A stretch of DNA of 64,000 nucleotides from Glebionis coronaria (lineage: Eukaryota > Streptophyta > Magnoliopsida > Asterales > Asteraceae). The stretch's first letter is position 1. Every line of letters starts with the position of its first letter. The stretch lies in the NCBI GenBank assembly GCA_025667525.1, contig CM046881.1, forward strand, positions 32,534,665-32,598,664, in the 5' to 3' direction. Below the pieces are notes generated by a model, which had not been told where the DNA came from, did no database searches, and worked only from the letters and a program-made list of their open reading frames with translations. A program made the translations under genes and the position numbers. Positions 33,401 to 45,461 of this stretch are shown here, in pieces.

Positions 33401-33830
33401 GTCTCAAAGCAGTTGCCGATGAAGCTCAAAGAACCACATCTATGGCTAGAACCACCCCTCCTAACCACTTCATATGCCCAATACTCAAGGTATGCAAATA
33501 GGGTTGGTCGGGCGGGCTTTCAAGCTAGTCAAAATTGCCCCGGGTCAAAATGGGCAATTTCTAATTCTGGCTGAAACAGGTTGGGTTGGGCTGGCAATTA
33601 AGCACTTACATTCTTTTTGAAATTTACAATAATATGATGTTTTTATACAGGATGTAATGATTGATCCTTGTGTTGCTGCTGATGGCTACACTTATGATCG
33701 CAGGGCGATAGAGAAATGGTTTGAGGAGAGTGATAGTTCCCCAATGACGAATTTACCTTTGACGAGTAGAAGCTTAACACCGAATTACATGCTCTTTTCT
33801 GCAATAATGGAGTGGAAATCAAGAACATAA
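30496..33830 (+). CDS. U-box domain kinase: USP + coiled coil + protein kinase + U-box (PUB33-35/51-53 type)
   Basis: Nine coding exons join in phase: 30496-30691, 30785-30903, 30984-31105, 31191-31372, 31605-31921, 32007-32111, 32214-32642, 32737-33489 and 33651-33830, giving 800 aa. Residues 1-165 resemble a universal-stress-protein domain. A serine-rich linker follows, then a charged coiled coil (about 345-430). The kinase has GTGGNGTVY (about 454-462), Lys474 in AAVKVL, HRDLKPAN with Asp569, DVG (587-589) in place of DFG, and GTYCYIDPEY. The U-box starts at FICPILK (735) and runs to the C-terminus, with DPCVAADGYTYDR and NLPLTSRSLTPN. This family pairs a receptor-like cytoplasmic kinase with E3 ubiquitin ligase activity, and acts in the cytoplasm or at the plasma membrane. 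The ATG follows a 5' UTR intron acceptor. Nothing looks broken. It is convergent with the Derlin gene, about 360 bp apart. The exact PUB number cannot be assigned. Confidence 0.93.
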
Positions 33831-34188
33831 TGAACTTGGTGAGAATATTGGATGTAACCTGGTCTATAGGACTGTTTTATGTACATGTGTGTTTGTTTGT
33901 TCTAGACGTGTTTCGAGTCTCGCACAAACCTTTTGGTTTGAGAAGTAAAAGGTTGTGAAGTTCATAAAAATGTACATGATTTGGATAGAAAAATTTCGCC
34001 GGTTTATTTAGTTAAAATATTGACTATTTAGGCAAGATTATGCAAGAAGTACAAGTGGAGATGAATTATCAGCTGCAAAATTAAGTTACTTAAGCAAGAT
34101 TTGAAGAGTCTGACCACTGAATTTCATGAACAAATAAGTACTTATGTTATCAGAATATTTTGTGATAACAAATATATAGTGTCACGAG
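33831..34188. other. Convergent 3' intergenic region between U-box kinase and Derlin
   Basis: These 358 bp hold both 3' UTRs. No coding sequence or repeat is seen. Transcripts from the two strands may overlap here. Confidence 0.6.
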
Positions 34189-35968
34189 CTAGTTTGCATT
34201 CAAGCGACGGCCCCTGCCACTAAAAGCTCCTCCATTTGACGGTGTCGTTGTGCTTGTTTCCCCCTCACTAGTATTCCCTGTCTGAGTCCTTGTTGAAGCA
34301 TTTGACGGTCCACCAACCCTACGGCCTCTCCCTTGAAAAGCAACTCCTGTCGACGGGTTCCTTTGGATCGGACTATTCATTTGGTATCCCTTACCCCAAT
34401 GTGCAACGAGCTTGTGCCTACAAAGAAAAGTTAAGAACAACATTGGCATAATCGACTGGTTGATTAACATATTAGTTTTCACACGAGTTGAGTCTCATTA
34501 GGTTGTATGCATATACTTTTTGCTGGATCTTTAAAATTTTTACCATTCAGATAAACTTTCTTATTTAACTTGTTGGATGAAACAAAACTAAATCCAGCTG
34601 TGTAAAAGTCAACTAGTTGAAATTGTCGTATTGTCCCGCTACATGTGTCTGATGAGACCTGCAATGTGTCGTTTTCGCTGCTCAAAGAAAAACGAAAAAT
34701 GCGATAATATTAGCAAAAGGATACACCCAAAGAGGAGTTTTGCAGAAGTTGGCGCCACCAGCAAGAGGGTGAAGAACTGTCAAGAAGTAATACAGATGGC
34801 CAACACCAATTCCTAATAAGCTCGACATCAATGGATTTCCAAGCACTAAATCTATAGCAACCATAGCCCATGGTAAATAGAACCCCTGCATCATCGGTTC
34901 TTAAATGGGTCAAATAAATGAAGTAGCAACAACTGGAACGGGTCAAACAGGTTAAACACTCAACTAAAACTTCAGAAATAAATTCACAAATGTACCTTCA
35001 ACTCCACAAGCCCTTGAATGTTAATACGAGTATTAGGGAGTTCACGGCTCCAAACATAAACGATCATGAAGACTAACGAGGGTCCCATGAACCAAAACCG
35101 AAAAAAGGGAATAACAGCCACGACCTACAGAAAGACACATGTGTCATCTTTCGAATAATAACTATAATAAGATCATTATAGGATGCCGTACCAGTAGTGA
35201 GAATGCTCCAAAGAAGAACATCCATACATAATCCGCAGTCCTCTTATCAAAAGGACCCCTCTCTAACTGAACCCCGTATTTTAATCTGAAATAACAAGCC
35301 CCAACCTTACAGAAGATCCTCCTTTGACATAATCGCAAAGATATGAAATTACAGAAAGCTTACATGATGAATAGTCGAAATGCGAAAGGTAAAGAGAAAG
35401 ACCCTAGGAAGAAGAAGTTTGTTATAAGCCTCCAAATCTGGAACACATATGGCACAGAAACATTAACGTACGCATACTATGCAAATTTCTTACAAAATCA
35501 TAATCTGCAAAACACTTGGATAACTTATCATCCTTTTATTACAACAAACCTGAAAGCGCTTGAAAACATCTCCATAAATGAGAGCTACGGTTTTAGGGTC
35601 GTACAGATAAAGACTATCGGCCAATGACGTCACCAAACAGATGGTTGCATACGCCTTGGCAACAGGCGGTATGGAATTATAGTACCTGACGATATTAGGC
35701 AAATTCTCAAAACATTGATCTTTATACTAAAACAACCCAATATGAATCTACTTGATAATAACTTAACAAGTAGATACATACATAAGAACGCCATCAAACA
35801 CAAAATTATGTTTGATCTTATTATGAAACAGTTTATGTGGCTATCTAACGTTTATACATCTAGATGTTCCTCATAGAGGCATGATCTGACCACATAATAA
35901 AGTAAAAATCTAGAGGACTTTAGGTTCGAGCAAACAAAGAAAGGGACTTACTGCGCAGGGGTAGACAT
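34189..35968 (-). CDS. Derlin-1-like ER-associated degradation protein
   Basis: Seven exons read right to left: 35952-35968, 35550-35685, 35364-35437, 35192-35285, 34996-35124, 34725-34885 and 34189-34417. They join in phase into 279 aa. It is a rhomboid-like pseudoprotease of the ER membrane that helps retrotranslocate misfolded proteins to CDC48 and the proteasome. Family marks include the N-terminus MSTPAQYYNSIPPV, FQIWRLITNFFFLG, the helix segment VWMFFFGAFSLL, YVWSRELPN, FYLPWAM and GHLYYFLTVLHPL, with several hydrophobic membrane spans and no serine-protease dyad. The first exon has only 17 coding bases and is fixed by the conserved N-terminus and GTAAGT donor. The cytosolic tail (res. 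204-279) holds two FxGRGRR(V/L) motifs. It lies head-to-tail with the ceramide kinase gene (368 bp) and convergent with the U-box kinase. Confidence 0.93.
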
Positions 35969-36335
35969 TGTCGACGATGGAGTTAGTTCTTGTGCAACTG
36001 AAAACAGATTTTATATCTCACAAAAAGTTAAAATTTAATTATTGATTAAATGAATGGAAATTCCAAAGAAGACTTTGGAGTCATCACAGGCCATGCAATC
36101 AAAGTCTTAGTGGGGCATTAAAAGAGCAGGAGACTCATTCAGCTTGACTCGGGAGTCAACCCATACAACGTAAGAAATAAGTTGCCCATTATGACATAAA
36201 GAAAGTTTTTAGTTATACGTATTCTATCGGTCACAATAACAAATATGAGGAATATAATCTAAAAAGGTCTATTGTTCCTCTGTAATTACATTTACAGAAA
36301 TGTACAAATAAATAGTACGTGATAACTGTCAATTC
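35969..36335 (-). promoter_or_regulatory. Promoter/5' region of the Derlin gene and 3' UTR of the ceramide kinase gene
   Basis: These 367 bp separate the two minus-strand genes. No ORF or repeat is seen. It must contain the ceramide kinase terminator signals and the Derlin promoter; I could not pick a clear TATA box. Confidence 0.5.
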
Positions 36336-39300
36336 TTATGTTTCAGGGCCAGAAGCAAACAAACTAATAAGACCGCGAAAGACTTGTGCTGAGAGTTTTT
36401 GTGCTTTGAGAATTTCGCCATCCACATTCCACACACTTTCCTCCCCCGAAGAAGTAAATGTGAAAGACGTAGTCTGTAGAAATAAAGAGTATTTTAGCAG
36501 CAATTCATAAACGGTTCTGTAGAAATAAATAAAATATCTTTATAGCAATTTAAATATAGTGATTTATTCAAAAGAAAAAGAAACAAAGAAAAACATACTT
36601 TATGACGTTCAACGAAATCAAAGTTCAGAGGGGTTCCACCCTTTCTCGCCAATTGTGTGAGATGCCTGCATATGCCAATTAACCATAAGTAGTCAGAATT
36701 ACCGGTCAATGGGTTAAGTTTGTTATAAATAAACCCACTGGGTAAAATGTAACTGCAAAGAGAACCGGTGAAATGGGTCGATAAACATGTAATTACGCAC
36801 GTGGAAAGAAAATGTTTTTCTAATAATCTAAATGGAAATTTTTGTTTTCGGGTCAACAATACAAAGTCCCTCCCGTTATCCAACCCTGCCATTTTCCCAC
36901 CAATCAAGTTCAGGTCATCTGTAAACTCTTTCTGCACCCCTTTTCTCAATTGAGCTTTAAAGTTAAAGGAAAGGTTTGTACGTTTACCATAAATAAAAAG
37001 CACGAGGGCAATCTTTGATCAAAATAAGATGAAGAAAACCATCTGCAAGGTGTGCATCAGCAACCAACCCATCAGGTGCTTTTTCATTTCTGCAGGAGAT
37101 TACAGCAGCCCCTATGCTAAGAAACCGTCCTTTAACGCTAACCCAATTTGACTCTTGCTTTGGGTCTGGTATTTCTAATTGTGAGGTGGATAACGGCGTG
37201 TTACATATCTCACATTTGGCACGACATATCACTCTTTCTGAATTTTTGGATAATCCCCAAAAGACCTTTATTCTTTTTGCATTGGCACCCGCATTCGTGC
37301 TTCCCGATTCAACTTTCATATATGCTACCTCTGCCTCATAGGACCTTTAAAAAGTAAACAAAACTAAATCAGATAAAAAGTACTCACTATTTGTCTTATG
37401 AAAACAAATACGCAAGTGCATTACCTGTGCCTAAGGAACACTTTTGTTCCTGCATAATCATATCTTTTTGGCCCCATCCACCGATATTTTTCACTCTCTG
37501 TAATCACATCTCCATAAAATCCATAGCTGATGACATCCAAGAAACAACGAAAGAGTTAAGAACTGTGTCATTATAACAGTAATCTATTTTTTTTAACAAG
37601 ATGATACTAAAGACAAATAAGCATTGAAAATACACATAGGGGACTTCCTACGGTTCAAACAATTTGACCCATTTCACTTTTGACAATGTTTCGATTCGAC
37701 ACATTTTGTTCTCTAGGGGTAAACCATAGTACAAAGTTCAAACCTAAATCGACTCATTAGCTAATTAGACGAATTACTACCATTACTCTTAGCTTATACA
37801 CTTTCTTTCAGCTATTTTCTCTCTAAAATTGAGAAAAAGAGACTTAATATCCACGGTTAAGTATGCAAATTTTAGGAAAAAAAGTCAAATGTAAAGTATA
37901 CCCGGCGAAAGAAGCTGCATAGCGTACACGAGGCTCATTCGGCTCGTTCTTTGATGTTCTTGATTTTTCCCATCTCACGACTTGAGCTATATCAAGGCAT
38001 ACCCTTTTGCCCAATATAATTTGCAGTGCTGATGTCATCGGATCCCGAACTCCAGTTGTGCTAACAGAAAGTCAAAGTACAAAGAGTATTCACATTAAAA
38101 GTCAAAGTCAAACAAACGCTTATTAGAAAGAAGAGAATGATGCAAGAATTTACCATATCACAATAGCATCAGTGGAACCCGAAGGAATTAACCCAAACCG
38201 AAATCGCTCATTTGGGAAAGACATTTCAGAATCTTGACCTGCTTAAAGCAAAAAATAAAAAAAAATTAGTCGTTACAAACAATATTGAAGAAAGACTAAG
38301 GCAGAAATACGCTTACCGAGATTTATGGCTTGTGGGCCATCAAGTGATGACCTATTGAGAAGAGGAGACTCGTCTTCATTAGAAATTGAGGGTTCTACAG
38401 CGGTAACAGTTGAATCACGGGGCAATATATCATTTCCTGTCTCAATATTATCATCATCTGGTGGGGTAGGCGGATAAGGAGCTTTATGTCTTGACAAGAG
38501 GATCCCATTTAGAATCTCATTAAAAAAACCGTCACCGCCCTAGATGTCATCAGATAATCAAAGAACAAAATTAATAGGATGCAAAAACTTTCAATGTCGA
38601 GATCATTATATCAGATGTGTTTTTGTTGTGTAATAACCAGATATTCGGTTATTCGAGTGTTTGAAAAAGTCTGATTAGCAAAAGATGCCAATTTGGTATT
38701 AAATACTCACAATGGCTATAACTCCATCATACGAATTTAGCTCTCGATTTGTCATAGATGCCATAGCCTCGGAAGCCTGCCCAGCCCGTTCTGTAACAGT
38801 AACCTATACATAACAATCCATAAAAAAACCACACATGTTTACATGTTTTCTTGACAGAGATAGTCTGTAAACCATTTATATATAATAGAACACGAACCTT
38901 TGTTTTCACTTTGGCTTGTGAAAAGATTGGAGCTACACTTTCCCAAGTTCGACAACCATTTCCTTTTCCACTCCCTGGATTAACATAAACCTAGTAAACA
39001 TAAACCAAACAAATAGTCATACAATTTTCTTAAACTATGTGTCGAGCAAGATGCCACATTTGGACAGCAAGGGTACAATTAGGTAGTGTCTGAATGTGCA
39101 TTTTGGATACGGACATGTAATAGACGAACTATAGAATATACTGTTTGGATGCGGTTTCTGTTGTTTAAAGAGTATTAATCGCTCAAGTGTTTAGCAACTT
39201 CTAATTCTTATAAGAAAATAATAGATCAGTGACCAGAAAAACATTTTCAAAAACAAAGTAGAGACAGAGACGCAGAAGTATCTCAGATTATGTAATTTTA

Positions 39301-41887
39301 TTTTACTCTCGGATTTTATTATTGTTGCAGCAGGGTATACAATTTGTATTTATTGCCGATTATATCAAAAGCATAATTTGCTCATCCAAACACTATATAC
39401 TGGATATTGTGACTTAAATTCGCCATTGATGACGAATTCTAGAACACACGTTTAAAGGTGTGAAACTAGCTATCCATAAATGATTACATCAGAAACAAAA
39501 TCATTGTATCCGAACATTATAACTGAATATTACGACTTGAAGTCTATTGATATTATTCCAATAATAAGTTTCAAACTTCATATCCCAATACCCCCTATTG
39601 AAACATACCAGAAGATTCTTTGGTCGGTCGGGTTCCATCCTTAAATAAGTGCTCATCCGGTTCACCCACATTTGACATGTTTGCTTATCCATATGACCAA
39701 ATGTATAAACTGTTGGCGCCAAAAGTGAAGGCTGAGACTTTGACCTCTCAACACCATGCACTGTAAACCGATACATCTACAAGCAAACAACGCAAGTAAC
39801 TATCAGTTCCTTATCAAGCAAACCATTACCCATAAAACGGTGTAAACATTTTTAAGTTTCTAACCTCAGATGCATTACCCAATAGGCAGCCAGGATTTGC
39901 GAGAAGAGTTTCGTGTACTAATCCCCAATCTATAAACTCAACAGCATAAACATCTGACATGTTGATTGACGTATCATGTTTGGACACAAGTTTAATTCCC
40001 AAACACGTTGTATGCTGCTCGGTTTCCTTCAAATTAAAACCAACAACATTATATTCAACATTAATCTCAAAAACCATGGTATAGACGGTGGTGGAACTAG
40101 GGTGGTCCCGTGGTCTCGCGTGACCCGATGGAATTTTGATTAGTAGTGACAGTTTTCGTAAAAAATCTTAAATTTTCTAAAATACACTTGATCCAAGGAA
40201 TTATATGTATTGCACGCTTGTTATTATATCAAAATAGGATTTACATAGTGGTGGAAGGCAAACGAACAACAACATATGGGGATCTAGGTGTCATAACATT
40301 ACTATGTTTCTAGCAGTATCTATTTGATCCGTTAGCAGGTGAAAAATAGACTCAATTCCTATTTAACTGAATCGTATCATCTGAAATTGCATTTCCTGAT
40401 CATTTTCTTACCTTATACAATAGTTTGAAAGTTATGTGCACCGGGTCGCTTTTAGTCCTGGTGCCGCCACTAGGATAAAATATAGTCGCATCAACCACAA
40501 TGTTCATTGCAATTAAACATAAACTATTACGGGTGTTTGTTTTGGCTTATACATCCGGCTTATGGCTTATTTAATTTTAGGCTTATGTTTCACAATCTCA
40601 CTTTGGGTGTTTGTTTAAGCGTATGAAACATAAGCCAAAATGGGCTTATGTTTCATAAGCCCCAATTTTGTGGCTTATTCCGAGACACGTGAGCTTATAT
40701 AAGTTTATTCTGATATGATAAACATTAAACTTATATAAGCCAATAAGTCTCAAGATAAGCCACAAAAGTGAGGCTTATGAAATATACGCCAAAATTTGGC
40801 TTATTTTCGGCTTATATTTCATAAGTCCTAATTTTGTGGCTTATATTGAGACTTATGAGCTTATGTACGTTTATCGTATCATAATAAACTTATATAACCC
40901 CATAAGTCTCAAAATAAGCCACAAAATTGCCATTTCGGCTTATGTTTCATAAGCTTAAACAAACACCTTTTAGTGTCTTATTTTGAATCTTCTCGGCTTA
41001 TTCAAGTATCTTATGTCATAATAACCATATACAAAAGTTTCTTATGTTATATATTAAACTTAGGGGGTTTAGTTCGGCTTTTATAACGTAAGCCTATTTC
41101 AACTTATATAACATAATCTCCAATTTTGTGGCTTATTTGGAGACTTATGGGGTTATATAAGTTTATTATATGATAAACTTATATAAGCTCCTAAATCTCA
41201 AAGTAAGCCACAAAATTGGGGCTTATGCAAGTTTCTTATGTCATAATAACCTTATACAAAAGTTTCAAAATAAAGTAAGCCTATTTTGGTTTATATAACA
41301 TAATCTCCTATTTTGTGGCTTATTTGGAGACTTATGGGCTTATATAAGTTTATTATATCATTATATAAGCCCCTAAGTCTCAAAGTAAGCCACAAAATTG
41401 GAGATTACGTTATATAAACCAAAAATAAGCCATATTCTTTTTCAAGCTTGTTTGGATACTTATGCGGTTATATAAGTTTATTAAACTTATATAAGCCCAT
41501 AAGTCTCCAAATAAGCCACAAAATTGAGGCTTATCTTATATAAGCCGAAATGAGCTTAGCTAAAACAAATAGCCCGAAGTTTCAAAATACGCCACTAAAA
41601 GGTAAGTTAATGAAATATAAGCCGAAAACCAAATAAGCCATAAGCCGAAACAAACATCATAGAAAACTATAAACAGTGGAAATGCAAAGTAAAAAAATAA
41701 AAAAAATGGGTAACCTGGGAAAACTAACATTGCAAAAGGAATCCATAAATTTCCAAGACAATCCATCTGAATTTAACGTTAAAGAAACCTCTCCAACATG
41801 ATCCAAGAAAAACCCACTACTCATTTTCGAACACAATTCTTCTTCACCAACAATAATTGATTCATCATCATCAATAATTCTATCCAT
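36336..41887 (-). CDS. CERK: Ceramide kinase (ACD5-type)
   Basis: Twelve exons read right to left: 41729-41887, 39865-40026, 39609-39776, 38898-38990, 38711-38803, 38317-38539, 38154-38238, 37902-38060, 37425-37526, 36988-37344, 36599-36665 and 36336-36473. All have GT-AG borders and join in phase to 601 aa, close to Arabidopsis ACD5 (about 608 aa from memory). The enzyme phosphorylates ceramide with ATP, and loss in Arabidopsis causes ceramide build-up and spontaneous cell death. The N-terminal PH-like part is followed by the lipid-kinase catalytic domain: RPKNLLVYVNPGSGKGNG (about 160-177), the nucleotide-binding GGDGFFNE (226-233) and GLIPSGSTDAI. The ceramide-kinase-specific CxxxCxxC is present as C455, C459, C462. 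The 1.7-kb first intron is filled with palindromic repeat sequence. The gene appears intact. Confidence 0.92.
40086..40480. repeat. Possible inverted-end transposon remnant in intron 1 of the ceramide kinase gene
   Basis: The left part starts GGTGGTGGAACTAGG and the right part ends with the near-inverse CTGGTGCCGCCACTAGG. Such ends occur on non-autonomous plant DNA transposons. I could not find a clean target duplication, so the boundaries are tentative. Confidence 0.4.
40531..41659. mobile_element. Highly palindromic hAT-like MITE cluster in intron 1 of the ceramide kinase gene
   Basis: The outer ends GGGTGTTTGTTTTGGCTTAT and (inverted) GATGTTTGTTTCGGCTTATG are inverse of each other. The interior repeats GGCTTATGTTTCATAAGCC, AATAAGCCACAAAATTG and AAACTTATATAAGCCC many times in both orientations. 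The pattern suggests nested or repeatedly rearranged copies. No matching 8-bp duplication was found. Confidence 0.65.
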
Positions 41888-42229
41888 ATCAAATTATAAA
41901 TAAACCCCCACCCACCAAATATTTTATATTTTATAAAAAAAAAATGAAAACTTTATAAAATTTGGAATGGTGGGTTCATCAAGATTTAAAAAGAGTCAAA
42001 CCAAACCCCCCCTTTGATTTATGTTTTCATGATTTGATGCGGATTTGCAGGGATCATAATATAATTATTGTTGTTTTTATTTGACGTCAACAGATAACAA
42101 AGAATCATTAATTTAGTACAACATAAAAACATGTTTTTTTTTTAATTTACATTGTTGGTCCTTTGATGTGACTCCCGTTTGCCCGTTTGGTTCTTCGTTA
42201 TTTCTTTTGTCATTTTTGGTCCTTTAATG
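41888..42229. other. Upstream region of the ceramide kinase gene
   Basis: AT-rich, about 340 bp up to the hAT-like element at 42238. TTATAAATAAAC (minus strand GTTTATTTATAA) near 41896 sits too close to the ATG to be certain as a TATA box. No repeat is recognised. Confidence 0.45.
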
Positions 42230-42237
42230 CTTTTTAT

Positions 42238-42701
42238 CAAGGTTTTCAAAATCGGGATCTTACCTAGGATCGTTTTCGTATTTGCAAGATCGAGATCGTA
42301 AAGTAGGATCAAGATCGTAAGATCCTACTTTAATGTAGTTTTCTTAGTAGTTTTTGCAATATTTTATAAATTTACAAATTAATATACATCGTAAACACAA
42401 AATTATACGAATATTTCATAAAAATATGATTCTAAATTATGAATGTGAAATGTAAAAGAAGATTTATTTGTTGTTTTTTAGATTATACAAAATAGAACCT
42501 ATAAATTTGTAGTTTTTTAGTTTGTCACTCGAGAAAAAGTAAGATCGGATCGTATTAGATCCTAAGATCCTATGATCAAGATCGGGATCTTATAAGATTT
42601 TTGGCATGCAAAGATCCTACGTAAGATCCGGATCGTTTTTGTTTTGCAATATCGTAAAATCGTAAGATCCTAAGATCAAGATCGAGATGTTAACAACCTT
42701 G
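42238..42701. mobile_element. hAT-like non-autonomous element, 464 bp
   Basis: The ends CAAGGTTTTCAAAATCGG and (inverted) CAAGGTTGTTAACATCTCG are flanked by the perfect 8-bp duplication CTTTTTAT (42230-42237 and 42702-42709). The subterminal regions are dense in GATCGTAAGATCC-type motifs on both strands. No ORF is present. Confidence 0.88.
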
Positions 42702-43013
42702 CTTTTTATTGATGCTGAGTGGTGGAATAAAATCTTTTAAATCGTCTAACTGCATGCACAGATCAAAACTTTTCTCGTCCCATTAAATGACTAAATAAGA
42801 CATAGATATCTCATTCCAATAAGTGCATTAAGAAACAAGCTCTTAGAGTATTTACAATACTATAAAATCATCAACAACTTTTTACTATTTGCTAAGTTTT
42901 TTGAGTGGTTTTTTGCCATTATAGATATATAACTTTTTGTAAATCTTTTTCAAAAGACTTGATGTATTTTAAATATTTCTTCAAAGTTGTATGAAAGTTG
43001 TATGTATAAATGT

Positions 43014-43170
43014 TAGGGATGAGCATTTCGACCCGAATCTCAAAATCCAACCGAAACTGTACTCGAATTTCGTTCGGTACGACACCAGGACTAGAAAATA
43101 AGATGAAAAAATTTTTGTACCACTAATTCGGTATGTGTTTAATACGAGACCGATATTGTGCTCATCCCTA
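43014..43170. mobile_element. Small hAT-like MITE, 157 bp
   Basis: The inverted ends TAGGGATGAGCA...TGCTCATCCCTA are flanked by the perfect 8-bp duplication ATAAATGT (43006-43013 and 43171-43178). Confidence 0.88.
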
Positions 43171-43223
43171 ATAAATGTGATATGCATTAATGACATTTAA
43201 TATGAAAAGTCATTATTAACTTA

Positions 43224-43529
43224 GAGCTTCTACAATGCTTTAGTTTTTGAATGATTTTTTTCATTTAATAACTCATTTTTTGATTATGTTTTACTCACTA
43301 AAAGTTATTGCTACAATGGTACAAAGTTATTATAAACACTTGTCATAAATTAAAAATAATAATAAAATATAATGGACTGAAAGTGAAAATCTTTTGGCAA
43401 AAGCTTAGAGTTCACCAAGATATTCATAAAATGCTTTTCAAAAATCTTTTAGCACAGTGGTAAAAACCTTTTATAAAAACTTGATAGAATGGTGAAGAGT
43501 CTTTTATGACTTGAGCATTGTGAATACTC
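43224..43529. mobile_element. Tourist-like MITE, 306 bp
   Basis: The inverted ends GAGCTTCTACAATGC and GAGTATTCACAATGC are flanked by TTA (43221-43223 and 43530-43532), the PIF/Harbinger target duplication. No ORF is present. Confidence 0.82.
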
Positions 43530-43889
43530 TTATTCCATTATGGATGCTCTTGGTTCATATTGATTCTCTCCTCGTTTGATTTTCTTTTATGGGTTTTTTA
43601 GTCATTATTCTCTTACATTATTACTCCTGTCGTCTTATACTAATTATTAAGTGTTTATAATGGTATTTTTAAGTGTCTTATATTAAATATATTCATTAAA
43701 AAATCTTTACAACTAAATTTCCTGTTTTTGTTCTTCGAATATGTGCTCCATATTTAAGTTTTTTTTTCTTTTTAACTTTTTGCATTAAATAGAAAATATA
43801 ATTGTCATTTGTTTATAACAATATACTTCTCTTAAAACTTTGTGTTTTATGATAATGAACACTTAATGTGGGACGAAAAGAGTATATAG

Positions 43890-44095
43890 TAAGGCTCGGA
43901 TGAAGTGGTTAACACATTTGCTTCTAGATTCATAGGTCAAGGGGTCGATCATTACTCCTTATAAGGTCGAAGGTTATTTTCTACCTTTGGTAGAATCGGA
44001 AGTAGTCAATCTACATAAGGTAAAGGTATGGTTGTCTACATCTCAACCTTCCCCATACATTGTGAAAAACAATATTAGGATCCATAACTCGTGGA
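43890..44095 (+). mobile_element. Probable tRNA-derived SINE (Au-like)
   Basis: A tRNA-like start (GGCTCGGATGAAGTGGTTAA, then a B-box-like GGGGTCGATCATTACTCC) is followed by CCTTTGGTAGAATCGG and by GGTTGTCTACATCTCAACCT plus TCCCCATAC. These resemble the body of plant SINEs of the Au type as I remember them. I could not define target duplications. Confidence 0.45.
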
Positions 44096-44454
44096 AGACG
44101 GTATTGAGAGTTACTTTACTTTTTTCTTATGCTATTCCACTTCACATCAGCGATAAATGCTTACATTATTCCACTTCACATACTCATCTGATCTTTATCA
44201 TTTCACAGGATTAATCCCGAGCAACTTCCCATCCAATTTTCTTATATCTCACCCCCTTTGTCTTACATAGTGGTGGGCGGAAAACTCACCTCAATCCGTA
44301 AAACCATAAAAATCGATGGATCGAGTATACCAAAAATGAAGAACCCCAAATTCGGTGCAATAGCGGTTTTACCAGTAAAATCAAACCATAAAATCCGCAC
44401 CGTAGGTTGATTATTTAAAGCTGAAAAATAACGACACATAGATTATTTAATGAG

Positions 44455-45030
44455 TGTTGTAACGCTTTTGTTAGTACAATAATCGATCGGGGTCGAGTAC
44501 AGATCTAAGTAATTGTGTAAAGGTACTTAGATCTCTTGGGTTATGGTGGATCTTGTACTATCAAGAGATGTGATTGACGATTTTCGCACAAGTAAAGTAT
44601 ATTGTTAAACCTTACCGTGGGGACGAACCTCACGATTAAACTCCGTCGTGAGAGTAAGTATTCATATATTCTGAGATATATGTGTGTGTAAAGATGAGCG
44701 AGAAAATCATACCTCGTTTGGAGTGAAAGTGGGTACTATTTATAGGGAAGAGTATCGGGTCTTTCCCCGTTTCTCGGATAGTATTTGGGAGTGGGCCTTT
44801 GTGGTCCAAAGGTTCATTTGTCTGTTTATTGCCTAATCGTGACCTATGGATTGGCTCTTTGAGAATTCGTCTGTAGGGATCTTAGACGTGCTTGCTGGAA
44901 ACGCGTCCAACGTTGTGTTGCGGCTCCGCTTATTGGGAGCGGATCCGTCTAGAGCTTTTGCCACCGTGGTGGGATTTTGCTTACTTGGGTATGGTTTAGG
45001 CCCAATGAGACGTATCCATGTTATACGCCA
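44455..45030 (-). repeat. LTR, minus orientation, probably of a Tat-like Ty3/gypsy element
   Basis: On the minus strand it runs from TGGCGTATAACATGG at 45030 to GCGTTACAACA at 44455, 576 bp with TG...CA ends. A TATA box (CTATAAATAG) lies on the minus strand at 44737-44744. A G-rich polypurine tract (AGGGGGGACTTAA on the minus strand) abuts it at 45031-45043. This marks it as the 3' LTR of a leftward element whose internal region lies to the right. Confidence 0.65.
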
Positions 45031-45320
45031 TTAAGTCCCCCCTAGTCCATTGGTTCTTCCGGAGTACGGATAGACTGTTGGACTTTTTACGGGGATATCC
45101 TTGTCCTTAGATTTTTATCATTAAGTTTTGCTTTCTTAATCGAGGTGTGTAGCCTACTTGTCTGTCTAACCTCCTTTATTACTGTTGAGTAACATGTGTC
45201 AGATACATTGTTTCTTTCACCCTTTCATGCCTCTTGGTTATCCTTATCTTAACCGTTTATCATGTTAGTGGGTTACACGTGTCACGATCATGTGTACTGA
45301 CCATTTTTTTTCTCCTATCG

Positions 45321-45328
45321 TATAAATA
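45321..45328 (+). promoter_or_regulatory. TATA box for the antisense retroelement ORF
   Basis: TATAAATA sits 134 bp upstream of the ATG at 45462 on the + strand, followed by a pyrimidine-rich leader. It points opposite to the LTR promoter. Confidence 0.6.
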
Positions 45329-45461
45329 GTGTTTCATCTTTTCTCACTATTCTTCTTTACACTTTTTCACCCACTTTTCCGCCATTACCATTTCTCAAGC
45401 TTTTCGTGTTTTAACACCCAGGTTTTATCCAACTTATCTTCTGTTATTTTTTTTAGTAGGA

